Assembly (NCBI GenBank): GCA_016183145.1
Contig: JACPFE010000476.1
Span: 1 to 7,106 of the forward strand
Direction of reading: 5' to 3'
Source of the DNA: Deltaproteobacteria bacterium
GTDB taxonomy: Bacteria; Desulfobacterota; Binatia; UBA9968
DNA: 7,106 bases
A program made the position numbers and the translations under genes. Below, in pieces: positions 1-6,341 of this stretch (the first letter of the stretch is position 1; each line of letters begins with the position of its first letter). The notes under the pieces were generated by a model. The model worked only from the letters and a program-made list of their open reading frames with translations. It had not been told where the DNA came from and searched no databases.

Positions 1-23
1 CGACGACGTGAGTTGAATATTTT

Positions 24-163
24 GGTTCTTCCGGGTTTAGTGTGAAAGAGTATTCACCACAGAGACACAGAGTTCGCAGAGTTCGGAGTATCTTTTAATC
101 AAAAACTCTTTACTCCGCGCCCTCCGCGCCTCCGCGGTGAGCCACACGGAAGCCTGAAGAACC
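24..163. repeat. Nested palindromic intergenic element upstream of yajC
   Basis: Two concentric inverted repeats fill almost all of the space before yajC. The outer arms 24-44 and 143-163 match at 17 of 21 positions without gaps, starting with a perfect 8-bp pair (GGTTCTTC at 24-31, GAAGAACC at 156-163). The inner arms 53-82 and 112-141 match at 21 of 30. The A/T-rich apex (83-111) can also pair CGGAGTA (84-90) with TACTCCG (111-117). Each inner arm is made of short tandem units spaced 8 or 9 nt: AGAG at 61, 69 and 78 on the left, CTCCGCG at 113, 122 and 130 on the right. It has no coding potential. The architecture suggests a dispersed palindromic (REP- or MITE-like) element; whether it is mobile, regulatory or a transcription end for the upstream gene cannot be decided here. 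Confidence 0.75.
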
Positions 164-179
164 ATAACTTTCAGGAGGA
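153..179 (+). promoter_or_regulatory. yajC ribosome binding site with overlapping small hairpin
   Basis: AGGAGGA at 173-179 is a strong Shine-Dalgarno sequence 3 nt before the yajC ATG at 183 (about 7 nt from its GGAGG core centre to the start). CCTGAAG (153-159) can pair with TTTCAGG (169-175), six Watson-Crick pairs plus one G-U around a 9-nt loop, which covers the first three bases of the Shine-Dalgarno. The left strand of this hairpin lies inside the outer right arm (143-163) of the large palindrome, so the two structures exclude each other. The Shine-Dalgarno is certain enough; a regulatory role for the hairpin is inference. Confidence 0.5.
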
Positions 180-182
180 ATC

Positions 183-518
183 ATGATCGATATCGCATAC
201 GCGCAAACGGCGCCGGGGCTCGGCGGGCCCGGCCCGATGATGACCATTTTCCCGTTTATTTTGATCTTCATCATCATGTACTTCATGGTGATCCGGCCGC
301 AGCAGAAGAAGACCAAGGAGCACCGGGAGATGCTCGCCAAATTGAAAAAGAACGACGAGGTGATGACCTCCGGCGGAATTTACGGTAAGGTGATTGACTT
401 AAAGGAAACCGTGGTGACGTTGGAGGTGGCGCCCAACGTGCGGATTCGCGTTCACCGGCCGCAGATTTCACTTGTCATCACCGCGGACAAAGCGCTTGCG
501 AAAGAAGCAAAGGAATAG
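183..518 (+). CDS. yajC: Sec translocon accessory subunit YajC
   Basis: Small inner-membrane protein of 111 residues, the usual size for YajC, which associates with SecD and SecF and through them with the SecYEG channel. It has a short N-terminal tail, one hydrophobic membrane segment at about residues 19-37, then the family signature around FMVIRPQQKK (34-43) at the membrane-cytoplasm border. The cytoplasmic domain contains the conserved patch DEVMTSGGIYGKV (58-70) and a beta-rich stretch ending near residue 100, followed by an Ala/Lys/Glu-rich tail. The ATG at 183 is supported by an excellent upstream AGGAGGA. It opens a compact operon: the stop lies 3 nt before secD, whose ribosome binding site is inside the yajC end. 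No clear sigma70 promoter was identifiable upstream, so transcription may start in the palindrome region or in the unseen upstream gene (often tgt in related genomes, which is not visible here). Confidence 0.95.
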   Translation: MIDIAYAQTAPGLGGPGPMMTIFPFILIFIIMYFMVIRPQQKKTKEHREMLAKLKKNDEVMTSGGIYGKVIDLKETVVTLEVAPNVRIRVHRPQISLVITADKALAKEAKE

Positions 519-521
519 AGG

Positions 522-2135
522 ATGCACCGGAGCGTTCTAACTCGGCTTATCATATTCTTGGTTGCGAGCGTCGCTGCACTGATCTATCTGACGCCGACTT
601 TCGTCAAAGATCCCGCAAAGGACCTGCCTTCATGGTGGGGTAGCATTCTGCCGTCGGACCGCATCCACTTGGGATTGGACCTCCAGGGTGGGAGCCATCT
701 GATCCTTGAGGTGAAGGTGGATAAGGCGATCGAGAACAACCTCGAGCGGGCGCGCGGCGATCTGACTAATCTTCTGCGCGAGCGCGGTATCTCCGGCGTA
801 TCGGTGGAGAGGATTCAGGGCACGCAGATACAACTCAAAGTGCCGGCGGCCAACGTCGACCGGGTGCGCGGCGTGCTCAAAGGCGATTTTCCCAACCTGG
901 CGGTGGCTAACACCCAGCCCGGCGGCGCGACCACAGACTTTTTTCTCACGCTCAGCAAGGAGGAGTTGAGATCCCTGCGCGATTACGCCGTGGACCAATC
1001 GCTGGAAACCATCCGCAACCGGATCGATCAATTCGGCGTCAGCGAGCCGATCATCCAGCGCCAGGGGCAATCGGATATTCTGATTCAACTGCCGGGCATC
1101 CAGGACCCGGAAAGGGCTAAGGAGATCATCGGCAAGACCGCGCTGCTCGAATTCAAACTGGTCGACGACAATGCGAACGTAGAAGACGCGGTAAAAAGCG
1201 GTCCGCCGCCGGGACGCCAGGTATTGTACGGCCAGGGCGGCAAGGGCGAGGGGGGCCTTGGAGCCGAAAAGGTCGCCTACGTCTTGGAAGCGCGCACCTT
1301 GATGACCGGCGAGTATATTACCGACGCGCGCGTGCGGCCGAGTCAGCAGTTGCAGGGACCCTACGTCGAGCTGATCCTCAACACCACCGGCGCGCGTCTC
1401 TTCGAGCAGATCACCGCGGCGAACGTCAAGCGGCGCCTGGCCATCGTACTCGACAACAGAGTCTATTCGGCGCCGGTCATTCAAGAAAGGATCGGCGGCG
1501 GCCGGGCCTCCATCACCGGCAGCTTCGACATCAAAGAGGCGAGAGATCTATCTATTATTCTGCGCGCGGGCGCGCTGCCGGCGCCGGTGGAGATCGTCGA
1601 AGAGCGCACCGTGGGACCTTCGTTGGGACAGGATTCCATCAATCAAGGGGTGACGTCCTTCATCGTCGGCGGCGCGCTGGTCATCGTATTCATGATCGCG
1701 TACTACAAAGGCGCGGGCCTGCTCGCCAACGTGGCAGTCATTTTCAACATCCTCTACATGATGGCGGTGCTGGCCGGTTTCCAGGCGGTGCTGACCCTGC
1801 CCGGCATCGCCGGGATCGTGCTTACCATCGGCATGGCGGTGGATGCCAACGTGCTGATCAACGAGCGTATCCGCGAGGAGCTGCGCGGAGGGCGAGCCGT
1901 GCGCTCGGCCATCGAAGCGGGCTATCAGAATGCGCTGCCGGCGATTCTCGATTCCAACGTTACAACGTTTCTTTCCGGCGTGATTTTGTTTCAATTCGGC
2001 ACCGGCCCGATCAAAGGCTTCGCCGTCACCCTATGCATCGGTATTCTAACCACCGTGATCACGGCCGTATACCTGACCAGGATCTATTACGACTATCGCC
2101 TCGGCGCGCGCAATCTGGCGCGCATCAGCATCTAA
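522..2135 (+). CDS. secD: Protein translocase subunit SecD
   Basis: SecD pairs with SecF to form a proton-driven membrane complex that pulls substrates across through SecYEG on the periplasmic side. At 537 residues it is shorter than the E. coli protein (about 615) but normal for many other bacteria. Visible parts: first membrane helix (about 7-27); hallmark GLDLQGG (51-57) at the start of the large periplasmic region; conserved RNRIDQFGVSEP (165-176); second periplasmic subdomain with YSAPVIQERI (315-324) and ARDLSIILRAG (340-350); then five more helices at about 376-395, 401-422, 427-447, 475-495 and 499-520. Helix 4 carries GMAVDANVLINERI (437-450), whose aspartate (441) corresponds to the conserved SecD transmembrane acidic residue important for proton use. 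The ATG at 522 follows AAGGA (510-514) within the end of yajC, suggesting translational coupling. secF follows after 9 nt. Nothing is missing or broken. Confidence 0.97.
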   Translation: MHRSVLTRLIIFLVASVAALIYLTPTFVKDPAKDLPSWWGSILPSDRIHLGLDLQGGSHLILEVKVDKAIENNLERARGDLTNLLRERGISGVSVERIQGTQIQLKVPAANVDRVRGVLKGDFPNLAVANTQPGGATTDFFLTLSKEELRSLRDYAVDQSLETIRNRIDQFGVSEPIIQRQGQSDILIQLPGIQDPERAKEIIGKTALLEFKLVDDNANVEDAVKSGPPPGRQVLYGQGGKGEGGLGAEKVAYVLEARTLMTGEYITDARVRPSQQLQGPYVELILNTTGARLFEQITAANVKRRLAIVLDNRVYSAPVIQERIGGGRASITGSFDIKEARDLSIILRAGALPAPVEIVEERTVGPSLGQDSINQGVTSFIVGGALVIVFMIAYYKGAGLLANVAVIFNILYMMAVLAGFQAVLTLPGIAGIVLTIGMAVDANVLINERIREELRGGRAVRSAIEAGYQNALPAILDSNVTTFLSGVILFQFGTGPIKGFAVTLCIGILTTVITAVYLTRIYYDYRLGARNLARISI

Positions 2136-2144
2136 GGGAAAATC

Positions 2145-3071
2145 ATGGAAGTGATCCGACCGGGAACCAAAATCCCTTTCACGAGCTATCGGAAAATCGC
2201 CGTCATCATCTCCACAATCGTCAACCTCGCGGTGCTGATGATGTTATTTACCAAGGGGCCGAATCTCGGCGTCGACTTCGCCGGCGGCACGATGGTGCAC
2301 GTCAAGTTTCAGCAGAAGGTCTCGATTCCGGACATTCGCCAGGCGCTGGACAAAATCAATCTGGGCGGGAGCACGATCCAGGATTTCGGCGAAGCGGGCG
2401 CCAATGAGTTTCTCATTCGATTGGACAAAACCTCCGTGGAACTCGGCGCTCTGGGCGCCCAGATCAAGAAAGCGCTAGCCGGGCAGTTCGGCGGCGACAA
2501 GTTCGAGGTTCGCCGCATCGAGTCCGTCGGCCCGAAGATCGGCGAAGACCTGCGCTGGCGCGGCACGCTCTCTGTTATCGCGGCGACGATTATGATGGGG
2601 GTATACATCTGGATTCGCTTTGGCGCCGCCTTTGGCGCGAGATTCGGTTTGCACTTCGGCCTGGGCGCTGTGATCGCGTTGATTCACGACGTTTTAGTTA
2701 CGGTCGGCGCCTTGCTGCTGGCCGACTATGAGTTCGATCTTACGGTCATTGCCGCATTGCTCACCATCGTCGGCTTTTCGGTGAACGACACCGTGGTTAT
2801 CTGCGATCGCATTCGGGAAAACTTGCGCAAGATTAAGCGAGAGACTCTTGAAAGCATTATCAACACCAGCCTCAACGAAACGCTGAGCCGAACGATTCTG
2901 ACTACAAGCACTGCCCTCATGGTGCTGTTCGCGCTTTACTTGCTCGGCGGCGCGGTCATTCGACCCTTTGCATTTTCCCTGCTGGTCGGGTTTGTCTCCG
3001 GTGTTTACTCGACGATCTTCATCGCCAGCCCGGTGATTCTGTTGTGGGATAAAGGGACGAGGAAGCGATAA
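2145..3071 (+). CDS. secF: Protein translocase subunit SecF
   Basis: Partner of SecD in the inner-membrane translocation motor. Its 308 residues are the family norm. Order of elements: first membrane helix (about 17-36); GVDFAGGT (42-49), the SecF counterpart of the SecD GLDLQGG motif; a small periplasmic domain up to about 125; the conserved VGPKIGEDL (128-136) just before helix 2; then helices at about 139-157, 168-193, 197-218, 253-270 and 275-300. The signature GFSVNDTVVICDRIRE (210-225) includes the conserved helix-4 aspartate (215), and SLNETLSRT (242-250) is also typical. The ATG at 2145 is preceded by AAGGGA (2134-2139), 5 nt away and overlapping the secD stop codon, so secD and secF are almost certainly cotranscribed. 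A basic tail (TRKR) ends the protein; the stop is followed at once by the hairpin element in the spacer. Confidence 0.97.
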   Translation: MEVIRPGTKIPFTSYRKIAVIISTIVNLAVLMMLFTKGPNLGVDFAGGTMVHVKFQQKVSIPDIRQALDKINLGGSTIQDFGEAGANEFLIRLDKTSVELGALGAQIKKALAGQFGGDKFEVRRIESVGPKIGEDLRWRGTLSVIAATIMMGVYIWIRFGAAFGARFGLHFGLGAVIALIHDVLVTVGALLLADYEFDLTVIAALLTIVGFSVNDTVVICDRIRENLRKIKRETLESIINTSLNETLSRTILTTSTALMVLFALYLLGGAVIRPFAFSLLVGFVSGVYSTIFIASPVILLWDKGTRKR

Positions 3072-3212
3072 CAGAAGACGGAAGTCAGAGGTCAGAATTA
3101 GGGACGACAGAGACCGACCATACGAAGAAGGGTTTTTGTCTCAAGTCTATGTCTGTCCTTTCGTTTCTTCATTCTGAATTCTGACCTCTAATTTCTGACC
3201 TCTGACTTCTGT
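3072..3212. repeat. Heptad-phased inverted repeat between secF and recJ
   Basis: The left arm 3078-3101 and right arm 3188-3212 are complementary at 23 of 24 positions with one unpaired base, enclosing an 86-nt apex that has only weak further pairing. Each arm is a tandem of 7-nt units. On the left, GTC falls at 3084 and 3091, with decayed units at 3077 (GAC) and 3098. On the right, GAC (the complement) falls at 3183, 3197 and 3204, with altered copies at 3176, 3190 and 3211, all on the same 7-nt step. Unit consensus is about AGARGTC. Left heptads can also pair with more than one right heptad, giving slipped hairpins. There is no T-tract directly after the right arm (only GTTTTC), so it is a poor classical intrinsic terminator, though it could protect the secF mRNA end. 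Confidence 0.85.
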
Positions 3213-3224
3213 TTTCAACCGCCG

Positions 3225-4952
3225 ATGCCGACCGATTTGCCCAAACGCTGGGTTCTCAAACAGGCCGACGAAGGCATTGTTGCGCGCCAATCAGAACAAT
3301 TGAAAATCTCTCCTCTCCTGGCTCGCCTCCTGGTTTTGCGCGGGCTTGTCGATGCCGAATCGGCTAAAACCTACCTGTCCTCCAGCCTCCGTTCCGATTT
3401 GCCTTCGCCCTTCGCGATGGCCGGCATGGAGGCCGCGGTGCAGCGCATCGTCCGCGCCGTCAAAAACAAGGAGTTGATCGGCATCTGGGGCGACTACGAC
3501 GTCGATGGGACCACCGGCGCCGCGGTGTTGGTTTCCTTCCTGCGCGAGATCGGCGCCGCGCCCGTCTATCACGTGCCGCACCGCATCGAAGAAGGCTACG
3601 GGCTGAACGTCGAAGGGCTTAAACGGCTTAGGGAGAGCGGGGTTGATTTGGTGGTCACGGTCGATTGTGGAATCTCCAACGCCAGCGAAGTCGATGCCGC
3701 GCGCGCGTTCGCTCTCGACATCGTCGTGGTCGATCACCACCAACCGCCGGACGAACTTCCGCCGGCGATCGCGGTGATCAATCCCCACCGCCGGGATTGT
3801 TCGTTTCCGGATAAAGGACTCTGCGCGGCGGGGTTGGCCTTCTATCTCGTGATCGCTCTGCGCGCCAAGCTGCGCGAAGCGGGCTGGTTCGCGGGCGGTG
3901 ACGATCCCGATGTGCGCCGTTACCTCGATATCGTGACGCTGGGCACCATCGCCGACATGGTTCCGCTGAAGGGCGTGAACCGGACTCTGATTCGGCGCGG
4001 TCTCGCCGAATTGGCCGGCTCGACGCGGCCGGGAATTGTCGCTCTCAAACAGGTTGCGCGCATTCAAGCGGGCGAAGTCAGCGCTGGGCAGGTGGGCTTT
4101 CAGCTCGGTCCGCGCATCAACGCGGCGGGGCGGGTCGATTACGGCATCAAAGTCGTCGAGCTGCTGACGACCGACTCGACAGAGGTCGCGCTGCGCATCG
4201 CCCAGGAACTGGACGAGCATAATCGCGAGCGGCGCGCCATCGAGGCCGAAGTCCTAGAGCATGCGCTGGCCCAGGCCAAGGCACGCGTGAACGGTGCTGA
4301 CCGCTTCTCATTAGTTCTGAGTGGCGAGGGCTGGCATCCGGGGGTGTTGGGCATCGTCGCGTCGCGCATCGTCGAAAGGTTTCATCGCCCCACGGTGGTG
4401 ATCGGCTTCAACGACGGCGCGGGCAAGGGCTCGGCGCGGAGCATACGCGGTTTTCACATGGTCGAAGGATTGCGCCGCTGCGCCGGCTATCTAGAAAAAT
4501 TCGGCGGTCACGAGTACGCCGGCGGGCTATCGATCAAGGGGGAAAAGATCGAGCCCTTCGCGGCGGCGTTCGAGGGTGTCGCCCGTGAGTGCTTGACGCC
4601 GCAAGACTTGCTGCCGCCGCTCGAAGTCGACGCGCAACTCACCCTGGAGGAGATCGGCTTCCCGTTGTTGCGCGAAATCGAGTCGCTAAAACCGTTCGGG
4701 ATCGGCAATCCCGAGCCCTTGTTTATGACTCGGAAACTAGAAGTCTGCGAGCGCAAGAGTTTCTCCGCCGGCGCCCGCTTTCGCTTTCGACGGGACGGGC
4801 GGGTGATCGGCGGCGTTGCGTTCGGCGTCGGCGAAGATTTTCCCGCCAAGGCGGGAACGAAAATCGACGTGGTCTACCGCCTGAGCGAAAATGAATGGAA
4901 TGGAAACTCGACCGTGGAAATGAAGATCGCCGACGCGCGGCCATCCAAATAG
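3225..4952 (+). CDS. recJ: Single-stranded-DNA-specific 5'-3' exonuclease RecJ
   Basis: DHH-superfamily nuclease that degrades single-stranded DNA 5' to 3' using Mn2+/Mg2+, acting in the RecF recombination pathway, mismatch repair and base excision repair in the cytoplasm. The 575 residues match E. coli RecJ (about 577). Motifs in order: DYDVDG (90-95), VDCGIS (146-151), the defining DHH (170-172), LGTIADMVPL (239-248), RINAAGR (297-303), then the DHHA1-type part with GWHPGVLGIVASRI (369-382), KGSARSI (401-407) and GGHEYAGG (427-434), and a C-terminal OB-like region (about 465-570). All catalytic motifs look intact. The ATG at 3225 fits the usual N-terminus (KRWVLK at 7-12), but no Shine-Dalgarno is visible in the 12 nt between it and the preceding hairpin arm. 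It follows secF by 153 nt, an arrangement known from deltaproteobacteria, and converges with the next gene with 6 nt between the stops. Confidence 0.96.
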   Translation: MPTDLPKRWVLKQADEGIVARQSEQLKISPLLARLLVLRGLVDAESAKTYLSSSLRSDLPSPFAMAGMEAAVQRIVRAVKNKELIGIWGDYDVDGTTGAAVLVSFLREIGAAPVYHVPHRIEEGYGLNVEGLKRLRESGVDLVVTVDCGISNASEVDAARAFALDIVVVDHHQPPDELPPAIAVINPHRRDCSFPDKGLCAAGLAFYLVIALRAKLREAGWFAGGDDPDVRRYLDIVTLGTIADMVPLKGVNRTLIRRGLAELAGSTRPGIVALKQVARIQAGEVSAGQVGFQLGPRINAAGRVDYGIKVVELLTTDSTEVALRIAQELDEHNRERRAIEAEVLEHALAQAKARVNGADRFSLVLSGEGWHPGVLGIVASRIVERFHRPTVVIGFNDGAGKGSARSIRGFHMVEGLRRCAGYLEKFGGHEYAGGLSIKGEKIEPFAAAFEGVARECLTPQDLLPPLEVDAQLTLEEIGFPLLREIESLKPFGIGNPEPLFMTRKLEVCERKSFSAGARFRFRRDGRVIGGVAFGVGEDFPAKAGTKIDVVYRLSENEWNGNSTVEMKIADARPSK

Positions 4953-4958
4953 CAGTCT

Positions 4959-5984
4959 CTAGTTGAAGAGAATGGTTTTCAGCTTGGCCACCAGTCCGGG
5001 ATCTAGTTTAAAAATTCCCTCGAAAGTTTTGCGCATGTCGTCGGCGGTAACCGGGGCGAGGCCGATCTTGGCTTTGTTCGCTTCCGCGATGAACTCGGCG
5101 TCCTTGACGGTCTCTTGCAAGGCTCTCTGCAAAATTTGTGCGCGATCGCTCGGTGTGCCCGGCGGCAGAGCCAGAGTCTTGGTAATCTTGCTCGGGTAGT
5201 GAATGCCGAACTCAATGAGCTGTTTGGCCTCCGCCGTCTTTGCCAAGTCGATCGCTAGCGGAACCCGGGGTAAATCCGGGAACGGCTTCGGCACCGTTTG
5301 CAGCACAACCACGACAGTGCCCGACTCGAGGGCTTTCTGCCAAGTGCCTCGCATCGAGTCCCAACCCCAGGTCGTGCCGTCGATTTCGCCGCTTTCGGCA
5401 GCAAGGCGCATGTCCGCCGTCCCTTTGTAGCCGGAGATGATCTGGGCGGGCAGGTTAAGCGCCGCTTTGATGACCTTGAGGACATTGTCCGTGCCGAAGG
5501 CGCCCGGCCCCGTGGTGCCCAACTTCAACGGCGTCTTGGCGGCGAACCATTTTTCCATGCTGGTCACGCCGCTCGACTTGGTCAACGCGACGGCGCTTTC
5601 ATCCCGCGCCACGGCGCCGACGAAAACGAACTTCTGCATGTCGAATTCGACACCCGGCTGGCCCATCACCTGACTGTAGGCGAACCCGCCGCTGAAATGG
5701 CCGAAGGTCAGGCCGTCGGGCTTGGCGACTTTGTAGACGTGGTTGGCAGCGACCAAGCTTGCCGCGCCGGTCATGTTCTCGACGACGATCGTCGGGTTGC
5801 CCGGAATATACTTGGGCATGTGGCGCGAAAGCATCCGGGCCAAGGCATCGTAGCCGCCGCCGGGCGAAAACCCGACGATGATGCGAATCGTCTTGCCCTC
5901 GTAGAAATTGACCTGGGCCGACGAAATCCGCGGGGCGAAAAGCATCCAAGCAACCGCGGTGCTTAGGAATAATATTCGCTTCAT
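4959..5984 (-). CDS. TctC/Bug-family tripartite tricarboxylate transporter solute-binding protein
   Basis: Predicted periplasmic binding protein of 341 residues, the usual Bug/TctC size. These proteins bind small carboxylates and similar ligands and hand them to TctAB membrane partners or act as sensors; the ligand here cannot be read from sequence. A signal peptide is evident: MKR, hydrophobic core to about residue 17, likely cleavage after ISSA (20-23). The mature part begins with YEGKTIRIIVGFSPGGGYDALAR (28-50), matching the first Bug ligand loop, followed by an ENMTGAAS loop (69-76), KPDGLTFG (88-95), GYKGTADMRLAAESGEIDG (185-203) and ALPPGTPSD (272-280). I chose the ATG at 5984 rather than an in-frame upstream ATG at 6101 because it starts the signal peptide and has AGAGGT 6 nt upstream. 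No tctA or tctB gene is adjacent. It converges on recJ. Confidence 0.9.
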   Translation of the reverse strand: MKRILFLSTAVAWMLFAPRISSAQVNFYEGKTIRIIVGFSPGGGYDALARMLSRHMPKYIPGNPTIVVENMTGAASLVAANHVYKVAKPDGLTFGHFSGGFAYSQVMGQPGVEFDMQKFVFVGAVARDESAVALTKSSGVTSMEKWFAAKTPLKLGTTGPGAFGTDNVLKVIKAALNLPAQIISGYKGTADMRLAAESGEIDGTTWGWDSMRGTWQKALESGTVVVVLQTVPKPFPDLPRVPLAIDLAKTAEAKQLIEFGIHYPSKITKTLALPPGTPSDRAQILQRALQETVKDAEFIAEANKAKIGLAPVTADDMRKTFEGIFKLDPGLVAKLKTILFN

Positions 5985-6032
5985 AGTCCGACCTCTTTTC
6001 GAATTTATATTTCCCGGCAGGAAACCGTTTTC

Positions 6033-6062
6033 AAAATAGGGGAAAGAACGGTCCGGCGTCAA
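6033..6062 (-). promoter_or_regulatory. Candidate sigma70-type promoter for the TctC-like gene
   Basis: On the minus strand TTGACG (6062-6057) is a five-of-six match to the -35 consensus, followed after 18 nt by TATTTT (6038-6033), a four-of-six -10 match. A run of seven T on the minus strand (6071-6065) sits just upstream of the -35 and resembles an UP element. Transcription would start near 6026, leaving a leader of about 40 nt with AGAGGT before the ATG at 5984. The call rests on consensus likeness and position only. Confidence 0.45.
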
Positions 6063-6084
6063 GCAAAAAAATCCCTGCTGCGGG

Positions 6085-6119
6085 AAAAAGGTGCTCCTCA
6101 AAGCCTTTGGCTTGGAGCC
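6085..6119 (-). terminator. Possible minus-strand intrinsic terminator
   Basis: Read on the minus strand, 6119-6109 pairs with 6105-6091 around an AAA loop: about 11 base pairs with a 3-nt bulge (6100-6098) and a 1-nt bulge (6092), followed shortly by five T (6089-6085). A second weak 4-bp hairpin (TCCC/GGGA, 6085-6072) is followed by seven T (6071-6065). It could end read-through from the minus-strand gene at 6434-7106 before the TctC-like promoter. Against this, it overlaps the decayed coding sequence on the other strand, so the dyad may be a chance product of old codons. Confidence 0.3.
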
Positions 6120-6338
6120 TGACAGAGATGTCGCTATCCTGCAGGTCAGCGGCGCGCCGGAAAGTGCCGCCCGCCGGCTGTGTTAAGCGGTCAGCAGGTT
6201 ATTGACAAGCCGAATTAGCTGGCGGATATTGCAACCGATTCGGAATTGGGTAGCTGACCCGTGTTAGCCAGGCAGCATCCCATAAAGCCTGATGGTCGAC
6301 CCGACTCCATCAAGGTGATTATCGATCCGCTGATTTGA
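6091..6338 (+). pseudogene. Relic of an NMT1/THI5-like substrate-binding protein gene
   Basis: Plus-strand codons from 6091 to 6180 read LLKAFGLEPDRDVAILQ followed by VSGAPES. Aligned with LRHFGLEPGRDVSLLPMGG of the intact minus-strand gene at 6434-7106, 12 of 23 residues agree. After a frameshift between about 6167 and 6177 the reading continues as AVLSGQQVID (6177-6206), the family's usual LSGQVDA-like segment, then LADIA (6219-6233), and ends with RPDSIKVIID (6297-6326), matching KPESVQVLID near the C-terminus of the neighbour; there 24 of 33 nucleotides agree. In-frame stops lie at 6216, 6255 and 6336. The distance between the first and last conserved blocks is about 63 codons instead of 134, so roughly 70 codons are gone, and the N-terminal third is absent. 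The gene is dead; it is a diverged relative, not a recent copy, of the neighbour. Confidence 0.7.
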
Positions 6339-6341
6339 TCA

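Noticed and set aside
1..16. Possible 3' end of an upstream gene (codons ending in TGA at 14-16)
   Set aside because: Only four codons are visible and all three frames close soon (9-11, 14-16, 43-45), so no gene, including the expected tgt, can be supported.
630..1484. Long open frame antisense to secD (284 codons), with similar ones antisense to recJ (3291-4220) and on the plus strand over the TctC-like gene (5298-5966)
   Set aside because: They lie wholly inside strongly recognisable genes, have compositions typical of shadow frames in GC-rich DNA and show no family motifs.
3072..3224. Spacer hairpin as a Rho-independent terminator of the sec operon
   Set aside because: The loop is 86 nt and no U-tract follows the 3' arm directly; the heptad structure explains it better as a repeat element.
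4956..4971. TCTCT/AGAGA hairpin as a bidirectional terminator between recJ and the TctC-like gene
   Set aside because: The stem is only 5 bp and AT-rich with no proper U-tract on either strand; likely chance.
5985..6101. Longer N-terminus for the TctC-like protein starting at 6101
   Set aside because: The extra 39 residues would precede a clear signal peptide, and the internal ATG at 5984 has its own Shine-Dalgarno and an upstream promoter candidate.
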